Assembly: GCA_041391125.1 (NCBI GenBank)
Contig: JAWKON010000011.1
Coordinates: 62,001-126,000, forward strand
DNA length: 64,000 bases
Origin: JACKBC01 sp041391125
Lineage (GTDB): Bacteria; Chloroflexota; Anaerolineae; Caldilineales; Caldilineaceae
Direction of reading: 5' to 3'
The notes beneath the pieces are model-generated. The model had not been told where the DNA came from and ran no database searches. It saw only the letters and a program-made list of their open reading frames with translations. Made by a program: the position numbers and the translations under genes. This document shows positions 9,402 to 17,123 of the stretch, one piece after another. Numbering within the stretch: position 1 is the first letter of the stretch; every line of letters begins with the position of its first letter.

Positions 9402-9823
9402 TGAAACAATCAATAGTCATCCTTCGCTTGCATCCCTATAAACATAACGATCCTGTATTGATCTTGGACGTAGTCCATCCAGTCGACGAAGGTTTTCAAC
9501 TGCTTTCTGGTCTACTAGTACATGAAACGGAAGAGTGGTTACTGGATTTTCTAGCAATCCAAGCTAATCTTAAATCTAACAATCTTTTCCCTGAGGAAGT
9601 GGATTCGATGTATTACTATTATTTCACATTCCGGGAACCAGGAATGGTTGAAATTACACACGAATATCAACCAGGATATTTATTTAGACTTTCATATGCC
9701 AATCTAGAGAAGATTGTTAATGCCATTTTGGAATTTAGAAGAACAGGTGTCGAGAGGTATGTGAATCTAGAGCTTAGCAAGCAGGAAGGTCCATACTTGC
9801 TTCCTGACGAAGACGCAACATAA
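9398..9823 (+). CDS. Candidate immunity protein for EndoU tip 1
   Basis: Acidic protein of about 141 residues. Its ATG (9398, or 9401) overlaps the TGA of the toxin (9399-9401), the ATGATGA arrangement expected for translational coupling of toxin and immunity genes. I recognise no named domain; it has a mixed alpha/beta look with a cluster YYYYFTFREPG. Its base composition is clearly more A+T-rich than that of the RHS shell, consistent with acquisition as a tip cassette. The immunity role is inferred only from position, size and composition. Confidence 0.7.
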   Translation: MMKQSIVILRLHPYKHNDPVLILDVVHPVDEGFQLLSGLLVHETEEWLLDFLAIQANLKSNNLFPEEVDSMYYYYFTFREPGMVEITHEYQPGYLFRLSYANLEKIVNAILEFRRTGVERYVNLELSKQEGPYLLPDEDAT

Positions 9824-9856
9824 CAACAAGCGTTAATATTTTGTGAGACACAATAG

Positions 9857-9888
9857 AATAGCTCAAGGCAATGAAGCCTTGGGCTATT
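9857..9888 (+). terminator. Rho-independent terminator after immunity gene 1
   Basis: A 13-bp stem (AATAGCTCAAGGC with its near-complement, one G-U pair) and a 6-nt loop, 34 bases after the immunity stop. It closes the RHS-immunity transcript. Confidence 0.7.
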
Positions 9889-9889
9889 A

Positions 9890-10055
9890 TTGTACCATCT
9901 ACGGTAAAACCATCAACACCACACCCGAATACCCTTTCCTCACCGCCGATGGTACACGGGTAACGGCGGCTGACCTAACTGTTGGCGCCGAACTGCGCAG
10001 CGGATGGTCATGTGGGCGTGGTGGATGCGATTGAATTCGTGGCCGCCCGCGGCTC
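9890..10055 (+). pseudogene. HINT domain remnant of a displaced second toxin tip
   Basis: Translates as TINTTPEYPFLTADGTRVTAADLTVGAELRS, matching residues of the HINT domain at 8760-8940. The N-terminal half of HINT is missing. Relative to copy 1 it lacks a CG near 10001 (CAGCGGATGG versus CAGCGCGAATGG) and has a second indel near 10040, so it is out of frame with the toxin that follows. There is no start signal, RHS core or signal peptide. Confidence 0.75.
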
Positions 10056-10541
10056 ATGTACAATATGACCGTGGCCGATGCCCATACCTACGCCGTGGGT
10101 GATGGCCAGTGGGTGGTGCACAATAGTTGTAGCGTTTTTGTCGATGGTGTCAATTTGAGCCATATCTTTGAAGGAGAGATTAACAAAATAGGAAGAGCTG
10201 TCGGATTCCATTTTGCTGGTGGTACTTGGTACGTCGGTAAAGCACGAATCGATGCAATTACCGCAGTCGCTGATGCGAATGGCGTATTCCGCGCGAAAGT
10301 GAGCGTTTTTGACCATTCTACGGGTAACTGGGTGGCTAAACGGGCAGAATCTACATTCTTCCCAAATGCGTGGAATGAACAACAAGTTGTTGATGAGATA
10401 TTGAGTTCATTTATTAATGGCCAAGTCAGCATTCTGGGTAAGCCACGGAATTACTGGGAGGGTATATCATCAAGCGGGATAAGGATTGGTGGCTATCTCA
10501 ATTTTTTTGGTGATATCAATACTGCCTTTCCAATTCCTTGA
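10056..10541 (+). CDS. EndoU-type nuclease toxin tip, copy 2 (displaced cassette)
   Basis: 161 residues starting MYNMTVADAHTY. The first 23 or so are the end of a HINT domain with the HNSC junction (10113-10124); the rest is an intact EndoU-like domain: LSHIFEGEIN, GFHFAGG, FRAKVSVFDHSTG, KRAESTFFPNAW, GDINTAFPI. The first ~100 toxin residues are nearly identical to copy 1; the C-terminal 45 diverge and are longer. With no RHS shell or export signal it is probably silent until recombined onto the RHS gene through the shared sequence, as described for orphan tips of Rhs and CdiA systems. Whether it is translated from the internal ATG is unknown. Confidence 0.75.
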   Translation: MYNMTVADAHTYAVGDGQWVVHNSCSVFVDGVNLSHIFEGEINKIGRAVGFHFAGGTWYVGKARIDAITAVADANGVFRAKVSVFDHSTGNWVAKRAESTFFPNAWNEQQVVDEILSSFINGQVSILGKPRNYWEGISSSGIRIGGYLNFFGDINTAFPIP

Positions 10542-10552
10542 TGGAGTAAAAT

Positions 10553-10903
10553 ATGCGCATAGTTTTCTACATTAATGATTCAGGTTATCCTGATGTCGGG
10601 GTTTTTGATGGTAATCCAATCTTGGCAACTTTCTTAATTAATGAAATTGGCTCGACACCAAGCAATGCGGATGACTGGATGAACGAGATCAAGAAGGGAC
10701 TTGATAATTCCTATTATTATTCATCTGGAACTGGGAATGCTCATACACTTACTGTCAAGGGGACTAACGTCCAAATTAGTAACGAGTTTGTATTCGAAGA
10801 TACAGATGTTGAGTGTTCAGGAGAACAATTGCTCCATTTAATTGAATTGTGGCTATCTTTCTTAGAAGACCGGCAAGAGCGTAACGTGCTTCTTGCCTGG
10901 TAA
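10553..10903 (+). CDS. Candidate immunity protein for EndoU tip 2
   Basis: A 116-residue acidic protein that starts 11 bases after the toxin 2 stop, behind the ribosome-binding sequence GGAG in TGATGGAGTAAAATATG. It is unrelated in sequence to immunity candidate 1. The part from HTLTVKGTNVQISNEF to the C-terminal LLHLIELWLSFLED vaguely recalls the small YacL/UPF0231-type fold, but I cannot confirm this. A+T-rich like the other immunity gene. The immunity role is inferred from position. Confidence 0.7.
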   Translation: MRIVFYINDSGYPDVGVFDGNPILATFLINEIGSTPSNADDWMNEIKKGLDNSYYYSSGTGNAHTLTVKGTNVQISNEFVFEDTDVECSGEQLLHLIELWLSFLEDRQERNVLLAW

Positions 10904-10927
10904 AGACAACAAGCAAAATATACTATC

Positions 10928-10972
10928 AAGAAAGACCTTTCTTCAAGCTAATATCTGAGGAAGGTCTTTCTT
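10928..10972 (+). terminator. Rho-independent terminator after immunity gene 2
   Basis: The stem AAGAAAGACCTT pairs with AAGGTCTTTCTT around a 21-nt loop and is followed by TGTTTTGT, 25 bases after the immunity 2 stop. Both immunity genes are followed by the same ACAACAAGC string before their terminators. Confidence 0.75.
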
Positions 10973-10978
10973 TGTTTT

Positions 10979-11164
10979 GTGTACGCAGGGCTTCGACCTC
11001 TACGCCTACACCGCCAACAACCCCACCACCTGGGTGGATCCCGGTGGTCACTCGGTGCTGCCGCAGATGCTCTTCTCGCTGGAGAACGCCGCCGCCACGG
11101 GGCTGATGGCTTTGCCGCCGCCATTGCCAAGGTCTTTCTCTACATTGCCTGCGTGCTTGATTAG
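10979..11164 (+). pseudogene. Remnant of RHS core from a third tip or recombination scar
   Basis: A near copy of 8008-8170: it encodes TQGFDLYAYTANNPTTWVDPGGHSV, then LPQMLFSLENA and LYIACVLD, and stops at TAG 11162-11164. The copy lacks the bases between the LENA and LYIAC parts that keep frame. It directly abuts, and by two bases overlaps, the 3' end of the oppositely oriented deacetylase gene, marking the edge of the RHS island. Confidence 0.8.
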
Positions 11165-11917
11165 TAAACTCTCTCCCATATTCGCTCTCCCCCCACCAAT
11201 TCCACATACCCCCGCACCTGCTGCTCCAGATCGGCGCGGTCGGTAAAGAAGGTGCTGAACTGTGAGCGAAAAGCCAAAATCGACTCTAGTTTGGTCTGAA
11301 TGGCGGCTTCGCTCAGGCGGATGGTTTCGGATTGCCATTGGTCGCTTTCCGCAGCAAAAAGCGCATCCAGCTTGCCCGGCTGCTGGGCGTAGGGATAATC
11401 CTCGTAATAGCTGATGCTCGGTCCAAAGCGCGCTCGGCCGCCGCCCGCACCAACAGGTGATCCACGTGATGACCGATGGTCAGCGGGGCCAGCACGCTCC
11501 GCGCAGAGGCAGCCGCGCCAGTTGCGTCGTCAGCGCTTCCACAAGCCCCGCTTCAGCTTCATGCACATCGCCAAAAATATCCGCATCGGACAGATATAAA
11601 AAGCGCTCACTCTGGCCGTCATAGCGATAAATGCAGTCGGGAAGGTCGAGGTGATGGGCATCGGCGCCCAGGATTTGGCAGGCGGCCAGGTCCTCGGCGC
11701 GGCGGGCGGCGGCGGCATCGGCGGCCAGCTCCCAGCGCTCGTGCAGGCTCTGAATATAGTCCGAAAACTCGGCCACATTGGGGTCACCCGCCATGACGGT
11801 GACGATCAGCACGCTTTTGCCCACGGCGGTCTGCTGGTAGATCTGGCCGCCGCAAGACAGGGCCGCATCATCCAGATGAGGAGAAAGATATATATAGTCG
11901 TAATAATTTTTCATCAT
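11161..11917 (-). CDS. PIG-L family deacetylase (LmbE-like), two frameshifts
   Basis: The N-terminus has the PIG-L zinc motif in YLSPHLDDAALSCGG and continues VLIVTVMAGDPN and RRAEDLAACQILGAD; a later TIGHHVDHLLV supplies the second His motif. The frame changes at about 11500-11504 (after RLPLR) and 11427-11433 (after AAAER), both in GCGC tracts. The reconstructed C-terminus runs FGPSISYYEDYPYAQQPGK to GGERIWERVY with stop at 11161, giving about 250 residues, the normal size. The family removes N-acetyl groups from sugars such as GlcNAc-inositol or related thiol precursors; the substrate here is unknown. Frameshifts are probably sequencing errors. Confidence 0.8.
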
Positions 11918-11931
11918 TGTTAGACTTTCAT

Positions 11932-12075
11932 GGCTCTTTGGAATCTCATGTGGTTGACAATCCCACCACCGGTTAAAACCGGTGGCTGCTACGGTAAACC
12001 AGCTTAAGCCGGTTTACTTTAACAGACGCCGAATAAATTCGGCGGTGTCAACCACATGAGATCCTGTTAAACCAA
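11932..12075. repeat. Palindromic repeat family C, copy 1 (variant payload)
   Basis: The ends GGCTCTTTGGAATCTCATGT and its inverted counterpart (TCAACCACATGAGATCCTGT) frame an interior of three smaller hairpins (ACCGGTTAAAACCGGT, GGTAAACC/GGTTTACT, CGCCGAATAAATTCGGCG). The same ends occur at 26622, 48402 and 53406 with a different interior. Confidence 0.75.
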
Positions 12076-12210
12076 AACTGTCGCAAGTTACTCTCTTTAC
12101 GCTTCTCAATATGCTAAACTTACCCTTGACTTTGTGCAACTGAAAGGCACTTGCAAAAACGGCAAATGGATCAACAGATTGATCAGATTTCACAGATTCT
12201 ATGTCATTAT

Positions 12211-13839
12211 TCACCCTTCCCCTGGCCGCGGCGCGCGGGGAGCATTGTTTTCTCCTTTGGGAAAGAGCGTCTCCGCGGGCTGCACTCGACTGCCCGGCGC
12301 CAGGACGCCCCATTGCAGCGCCGTCAACCATGCGCCTTGCGGCGCCAGGGCAATGCCCAGTTGCCGGGCAATGGCGGCTGCCGTGGTGGGCAAAAACGGA
12401 CGCAGGAGTTCGGCAATCAGCCGTAGCGCCTCGGCCGTGGTGTAGAGGCTGGTGGCTAACCGCTCCTCCGCCAGGGCGTCGCCATCCGCGCTGGCTTTGG
12501 CCAGATTCCACGGCGCAGCATCGACCAGATATTTGTTGGCCGCGCTAACCAGCGTCCAAATGGCGGCAGTAGCCTTATGGAGAGCAAAGTCGTTGAGCTC
12601 CGCCTCTACCTGCGAAACTGCCTGCACTCCCGTTTGGATGAGCGCAGCTTCCAGCGGGGTCCGCTGATGCGGCGCCGGGATGATGCAATTGTGATAACGT
12701 TCGATCATGCGCACCGTCCGGTTGAGCAGGTTGCCAAGCTGATTGGCCAGCTCGCTGTCATATGACTGGCGCAACTCCGCTTCCGAAAAGTCACCATCGG
12801 CAGTGGCGGGAATTTTGCGCAGCAGATAGTAGCGCAATGCTTCGGTGCCGTATTGGGCCGCCAATGCCAGCGGGTCAATTACGTTGCCCTTGCTTTTGCT
12901 GATTTTGACGCCATTGGCCGTGAGAAAGCCGTGGACAAGTACGGTGGCCGGAAGCGGGACGCCCGCCGAGAGCAGCATGGCCGGCCAATAGATGGCGTGA
13001 AAGCGCGTGATGTCCTTACCGATGACGTGAAGCGGGGCGCCGCTTGGCCAAAAAGTATCGAAAAGCGTGGCGCGCTGGCCAGATGCGCCATAATCCAACC
13101 CACTAATATAGTTGATGAGCGCGTCGAACCAGACGTAGATCACCTGCCCAGGATCGTCGGGTACGGGAATGCCCCAGCCGTGCGCCCGCGCCTGCGAGCG
13201 CGAAATGCTAAAGTCGCGCAGCCCACGGCGGATAAAGCTGAGCATCTCGTTTTTGCGCGTCTCCGGCACAATGTGCAATGCATCCGAATCGATGTGTTGA
13301 AGCAATGCATCCTGATAGCGCGATAGCCGAAAGAAATAGTTCTCCTCTTCGACTAGATCTGGTTGGGTTTCGTGAATCGGACAAAGCCCATTTTGCAATT
13401 CCTCCTCTTCATAGAACTGTTCGCAGTTCACACAATATAGGCCACGATAGGCTTTATTGTAGATATCGCCCCGCTCTGCGCTGGCCCGCCAAAACTTGTG
13501 AACAGCGGTCACGTGCGCCGGCTCCACGCTGGTGCGGATAAAATTATCCAGCGCCAGGCCCAGGCAAACGGCCAAATCGCGAAAGCGTTCGGCATTGCGC
13601 GCCACCAGCGCCTCTACAGTAATGCCCCCCTTTTGGGCGGCCTGCACATTCTTGAGCGCATTCTCATCGGCCCCGGTCTGCAAGCGCACACAATATCCGC
13701 GCAGCCGGGCATAACGCGCCAACACATCGGCTTGCACGTACTCCAGCGCATGGCCAATGTGCGGCGCTCCATTCACATAGGGAATCGAGGTGGTGACATA
13801 ACGGTACGAGCAATCATTTGATTTCGACTGACTTGACAT
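12211..13839 (-). CDS. metG: Methionyl-tRNA synthetase
   Basis: 542 residues. The class I HIGH-type motif is in PYVNGAPHIGHALEY near the N-terminus, and the KMSKS-type motif is KISKSKGNVIDPLA (about residue 312). A zinc-binding insert with CVNCEQFY and CPIHE follows the first third. An anticodon-binding helical domain finishes the protein; there is no C-terminal tRNA-binding EMAP-like domain, a common short form. The start ATG at 13839 has a GGAGGA site seven bases upstream. Stands alone on the minus strand and attaches methionine to tRNA-Met in the cytoplasm. Confidence 0.95.
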   Translation of the reverse strand: MSSQSKSNDCSYRYVTTSIPYVNGAPHIGHALEYVQADVLARYARLRGYCVRLQTGADENALKNVQAAQKGGITVEALVARNAERFRDLAVCLGLALDNFIRTSVEPAHVTAVHKFWRASAERGDIYNKAYRGLYCVNCEQFYEEEELQNGLCPIHETQPDLVEEENYFFRLSRYQDALLQHIDSDALHIVPETRKNEMLSFIRRGLRDFSISRSQARAHGWGIPVPDDPGQVIYVWFDALINYISGLDYGASGQRATLFDTFWPSGAPLHVIGKDITRFHAIYWPAMLLSAGVPLPATVLVHGFLTANGVKISKSKGNVIDPLALAAQYGTEALRYYLLRKIPATADGDFSEAELRQSYDSELANQLGNLLNRTVRMIERYHNCIIPAPHQRTPLEAALIQTGVQAVSQVEAELNDFALHKATAAIWTLVSAANKYLVDAAPWNLAKASADGDALAEERLATSLYTTAEALRLIAELLRPFLPTTAAAIARQLGIALAPQGAWLTALQWGVLAPGSRVQPAETLFPKGENNAPRAPRPGEG

Positions 13840-13869
13840 GAGATTTTCCTCCGCTAATTAAAAAGAAGA

Positions 13870-13932
13870 GATCAACAGATTACACAGATTACACAGATTC
13901 ATAATCTTTCAAATCTGTGTAATCTGTTGATC
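13870..13932. repeat. Palindromic repeat family A, complete copy
   Basis: GATCAACAGATTACACAGATT at the left and AATCTGTGTAATCTGTTGATC at the right form a long inverted repeat upstream of metG. Other complete copies lie at 17041-17085, 21625-21687, 24843-24994 and 48364-48549. Confidence 0.85.
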
Positions 13933-13944
13933 TTTCCCCAATAC

Positions 13945-13976
13945 AAAAAGGCCGCCCACACTGTGGACGGCCTTTG
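13945..13976 (-). terminator. Terminator-like hairpin, minus strand
   Basis: On the minus strand AAAGGCCGTCCACA pairs with TGTGGGCGGCCTTT (one G-U pair) and is followed by TTTGT. It lies downstream of the small open frame at 14013-14180. Confidence 0.6.
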
Positions 13977-14012
13977 GAACCGAGTGATGTTGCCGGTTGC
14001 GGCTAGCGTTGG

Positions 14013-14180
14013 CTAGGCTTCCGGCACTCCGTGTGTTCCAACTGCGACATCTCTGCCGCTAAAGGCAGACAGCATGGACAAACAGGCGTGCGACTTGCAC
14101 ATCTGCATCATGGACATGGCCATGGTTTCCATGCACATCAACTGTGTAAAAATGCGGTTGCCGGTTGAAACGTTTTGCAT
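14013..14180 (-). CDS. Possible small Met/Cys/His-rich protein
   Basis: A 55-codon open frame, MQNVSTGNRIFTQLMC and onward, with the block METMAMSMMQMCKSHAC unusually rich in Met, Cys and His, which could bind a soft metal. A terminator-like hairpin follows 37 bases after its stop. No clear ribosome-binding site is visible before the ATG, so coding status is uncertain. Confidence 0.3.
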   Translation of the reverse strand: MQNVSTGNRIFTQLMCMETMAMSMMQMCKSHACLSMLSAFSGRDVAVGTHGVPEA

Positions 14181-14435
14181 AATAAAAGGAGTATAACAAA
14201 GGTTCATGCTGTTCTGCAAATCACATAAATTTTGCTCGAAAGCTTGTGATGATTCTTGACATAATGTTTTCGTACATCAATTTAAAGTGTGGTAAAATGC
14301 GGCTTTATATTCAGAGAAAAGTGTGTGGATTCCCATTGTTCACTCCATCGCGCCAGAAAAGAAGCACCTTTTCGCCCAAAGATGTTGAGCGATTAGCGTT
14401 TTCAATATTTTGGCAGAATTGAGGAGTGAACGATC

Positions 14436-15554
14436 ATGCAATATTTCTATAGGCTTCATCTATATTATCTGTTTCTGATTACAACTCTGCTCCTGGCGCC
14501 GATGGGCATCGTGGCGCAAGGAGGCGTGGGGACGCTCCCTTCAACCTCCGTAAATGAGGTGTCATTGGCGAATTGCCCGCACCTCCTTTACATCCCCTTA
14601 ATCCCAGGAACCGGAACGTTCCGTAATGTGGCGCCGCTCTCTGTGAACGATCCGCCCGACATAGAGCCGGCTAACCAGCCGCTTTATCCCCTCGCTCCTG
14701 AGGTAACGCGCAAACTTCAGAATGTGCCGGTCATTACCTCGACTTTGGTCTTTTCGGTTGCCACCAGCTTGTGGGAAAATCCATCGCCCGATCCATCCGG
14801 TCTGGATCTCTATGGTCCCCATAGCGTCATTGTTTCCGATTCGGAGGTGAATGAGCGGGGCGCCATTAACAATATTTGGATCTTTGATCTCGAAAGCCGC
14901 CAGGTACAAACGAGCACATCCACCATCGTGAATAATATTTCCACCGAACCGACCGATGTAGCCATTGCCAACGACGGGACTATTATTATTACAGACGATG
15001 TGCGTCGGCGCATTATTTCAGCCGAACTGGATCAAGATGGCAATTTGGTCGAGATTAACGCCTTTCACACCACCTTTTATGGCTCGATTGATCCGGAAGG
15101 CGTCGACCTTTTTGAAGGCGCAGATGGCCTCTACCTGGTAACGGCGGATGCCGTCAGCAATACAATTTATACACACCATGCAGGTCCCAATGGATTTTTC
15201 GATGGACCCTGCTCGCCGGGCGACGATAGTGTGCAGCAGTTTGATGCGGGCCAACTGGGCTTTTTACAGCCTGGCGGGGTCTACGCCATTGCCGACGAGG
15301 TGGGGACAGGGGTAACCTATTATTTAGTGGGCGATCCCGATCGCGATCATATTAACGTGGTTTATGCCAAAGACGGTGTAGCTGAATTGGTGCGGAAGAT
15401 TGATATTGGCATACTGGATCAATACAAAAAGATGGCCGGCATTGTTGTCATGGCGAATGGTCAAATCGTGCTTGTTTTTCGGAATGTCGATAATGACAGC
15501 AACCCCAACGAGAATGACGGCATCCTGGCGGTGATCGAGCCAGCTTCCCAATAG
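14436..15554 (+). CDS. Exported protein, probably beta-propeller-like, function unknown
   Basis: 372 residues. An N-terminal hydrophobic signal sequence (LYYLFLITTLLLAPMGIVAQ, cleavage near residue 30) is followed by a YIPLIPG motif. The remainder is beta-rich, with recurring blocks such as GPHSVIVSDSEV, PTDVAIANDGTIIITDD, PEGVDLFEGADGLYLVTAD and KMAGIVVMANGQIVLVFR, spaced roughly 50-60 residues apart as in a six-bladed propeller (SMP-30/NHL/esterase-like shape). I recognise no catalytic motif. Ribosome-binding site GAGGAG lies nine bases before the ATG. It stands alone; an A+T-rich 250-base leader precedes it with a TTGACA at 14256 but only a weak -10. Confidence 0.75.
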   Translation: MQYFYRLHLYYLFLITTLLLAPMGIVAQGGVGTLPSTSVNEVSLANCPHLLYIPLIPGTGTFRNVAPLSVNDPPDIEPANQPLYPLAPEVTRKLQNVPVITSTLVFSVATSLWENPSPDPSGLDLYGPHSVIVSDSEVNERGAINNIWIFDLESRQVQTSTSTIVNNISTEPTDVAIANDGTIIITDDVRRRIISAELDQDGNLVEINAFHTTFYGSIDPEGVDLFEGADGLYLVTADAVSNTIYTHHAGPNGFFDGPCSPGDDSVQQFDAGQLGFLQPGGVYAIADEVGTGVTYYLVGDPDRDHINVVYAKDGVAELVRKIDIGILDQYKKMAGIVVMANGQIVLVFRNVDNDSNPNENDGILAVIEPASQ

Positions 15555-15573
15555 ATTATGCCGATAGGTAACG

Positions 15574-15668
15574 ACTCATTCTCTCGAGGACTGAGCCTGT
15601 CGAAGGCCGCCATCCCCTTCGATTCCCCAAACATAGTTTGGGCGCTCAGGGGACGGCTGAGTAGTTAA
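15574..15668. repeat. Palindromic repeat family D, copy 1
   Basis: Contains CTGAGCCTGTCGAAGG and, after a spacer, CCCCTTCGATTCC, with outer arms ACTCATTCTC and GGCTGAGTAGTTAA. Other copies: 22104, 52630, 54250, 60958 and 63826. Confidence 0.65.
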
Positions 15669-15681
15669 GTAGATAGTATAT

Positions 15682-15716
15682 AAAAGGCGTGGCATCTTTG
15701 AGATGCCACGCCTTTT
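15682..15716. terminator. Strong bidirectional terminator
   Basis: A perfect 16-bp stem (AAAAGGCGTGGCATCT and its complement) with a 3-nt loop between the convergent exported-protein gene and the small membrane protein. It serves both strands. Confidence 0.85.
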
Positions 15717-15752
15717 GTTTGATCTGCAACTGCTGTATATCGGCCAAGACAG

Positions 15753-15992
15753 TTATGACGAGATTGATGCTGCGGTTGTATGCTTTCCCACCAGTGCGAT
15801 AGGGTAGAAGGAGGCGCTATTGTAGCGCATGGATGAAGCGCCCTGCAAAGCTGTTTCTTTTTGCGCAATCTGATCCTGCAGGGCATCTTCCATGACGTGT
15901 GCATTGGCGCCGGAAACCGCACATGCCGCCAGCACGATGATGGTAGAAATCACGTTAAACACAGCAACGATCACAAGAATAGTTCCAATCAT
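15753..15992 (-). CDS. Small membrane protein, unknown function
   Basis: 79 residues. One strongly hydrophobic N-terminal helix (MIGTILVIVAVFNVISTIIVLAAC, residues 1-24) is followed by a polar tail with an amphipathic stretch (EDALQDQIAQKETAL). AGGAG stands eight bases before the ATG and a strong terminator follows the stop, which supports a real gene. Repeat element B1 sits directly upstream. No family recognised. Confidence 0.6.
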   Translation of the reverse strand: MIGTILVIVAVFNVISTIIVLAACAVSGANAHVMEDALQDQIAQKETALQGASSMRYNSASFYPIALVGKHTTAASISS

Positions 15993-16011
15993 AGTTTTGA
16001 CTCCTGATATC

Positions 16012-16123
16012 TATATTCTGCTCTGAATCAAAATCGGAGTTTTATCTCTCTGAAATAAGTCTATGGAAAACGCCGGGCGTCGACGTGAACGCTGCCGCAC
16101 GTTTTGATCTCAACCGCAGTATA
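16012..16123 (-). repeat. Hairpin element family B, copy 1
   Basis: Read on the minus strand it begins TATACTGCGGTTGAGATCAA and ends GATTCAGAGCAGAATATA. The same ends and inner inverted arms occur at 24872-24956 and 42236-42311; this is the longest copy. Confidence 0.7.
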
Positions 16124-16297
16124 GAAAAATAGTTTCCCTTGATCTCCTGGAATGCAAGTTGTGACGAATGGCGGTCAAATAGTATCATGAAGTTGTCATA
16201 GCATCATCGCCGTTTTGCCGTTTTCTCTGTAGGTCATTTGGCTGACGCCACTTCAACAAAACTACTCTGCAGTTTCTCTGTTTGTGAAAAAAAGTAC

Positions 16298-16327
16298 TTG
16301 ACACAAAGTGGACGCCGTTAGTATAAT
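16298..16327 (+). promoter_or_regulatory. Sigma-70-type promoter for flavodoxin
   Basis: A perfect TTGACA (16298-16303), an 18-base spacer and a perfect TATAAT (16322-16327), about 95 bases before the flavodoxin ATG. Confidence 0.8.
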
Positions 16328-16421
16328 GCAGCCTAGATTTATTGGACTGCACTAATTTATTACCGTGCTAATCTATTTTATTATAGTGTTGACATCTGTT
16401 TGACTTGAGGAGACCAGCTTC

Positions 16422-16967
16422 ATGGCGGAAAAAATTGGCCTGTTCTACGGCAGCTCGACCGGTGCGGGCGAGAATGTAGCCCACATTATAAAAGAAGAGA
16501 TTGAGCGCAGTGGCGTGGCCACTGTGGATATGCGCATTGTGTCTTCCGACACGCTCAAGGTAATGGAGCAATATCAGTATCTCATCTTTGGTTGCTCCAC
16601 GTGGAACATTGGCGAATTGCAGGATGACTGGGACGTCAAGTTCAACGAATTGGATATTGTAAACTTTAATGGGCGCAAGGTAGCGCTCTATGGCAATGGC
16701 GACCAATATGGTTATTCCAACACATTTGTGGATGCCATTGGCATGATTGGCAATAAGATTGCGGCCAACGGCGCCGAGATTGTGGGTTTCTGGCCAGCCG
16801 ACGGCTATGAGTATGAGTTTTCTAGAGGTGCATTTGAAGGCGTCTTCATGGGCTTGCCGCTAGATGATGACAACCAGCCCGAGCAAACGCGCCAACGCAC
16901 AATCAACTGGATTTATTGGGTGATGGAGCAATTTGGTATGCCCATGCCCGTTCCCGAAGCGGCATAA
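16422..16967 (+). CDS. fldA: Flavodoxin, long-chain type
   Basis: 181 residues. The FMN phosphate loop is FYGSSTGAGENVA (residues 9-21); the flavin-stacking loops are STWNIGELQDDWD and YGNGDQYGYSNTFVDAIG; the ~20-residue long-chain insertion is present. It carries one or two electrons in the cytoplasm in place of ferredoxin. A good ribosome-binding site (GAGGAG) precedes the ATG at 16422 and a strong promoter lies upstream. It is followed, after a palindromic repeat, by nuoB, nuoCD and nuoI, so it might exchange electrons with that complex; this link is inference. Confidence 0.9.
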   Translation: MAEKIGLFYGSSTGAGENVAHIIKEEIERSGVATVDMRIVSSDTLKVMEQYQYLIFGCSTWNIGELQDDWDVKFNELDIVNFNGRKVALYGNGDQYGYSNTFVDAIGMIGNKIAANGAEIVGFWPADGYEYEFSRGAFEGVFMGLPLDDDNQPEQTRQRTINWIYWVMEQFGMPMPVPEAA

Positions 16968-17040
16968 CCAGACTCTCGCATAAAGTTGCGCTTGTATTCT
17001 TCATCAATTAAAATTCAGACCAATTCGTACAACAAATAGC

Positions 17041-17085
17041 AATCAACAGAAAATAAATCTAAAAAATCTGTGTAATCTGTTGATC
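17041..17085. repeat. Palindromic repeat family A, short copy
   Basis: AATCAACAGA at the left and AATCTGTGTAATCTGTTGATC at the right, between fldA and nuoB. Confidence 0.7.
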
Positions 17086-17123
17086 ACATAAATCGTTTCC
17101 CACAGAATTCGGAGTGAAACAAC

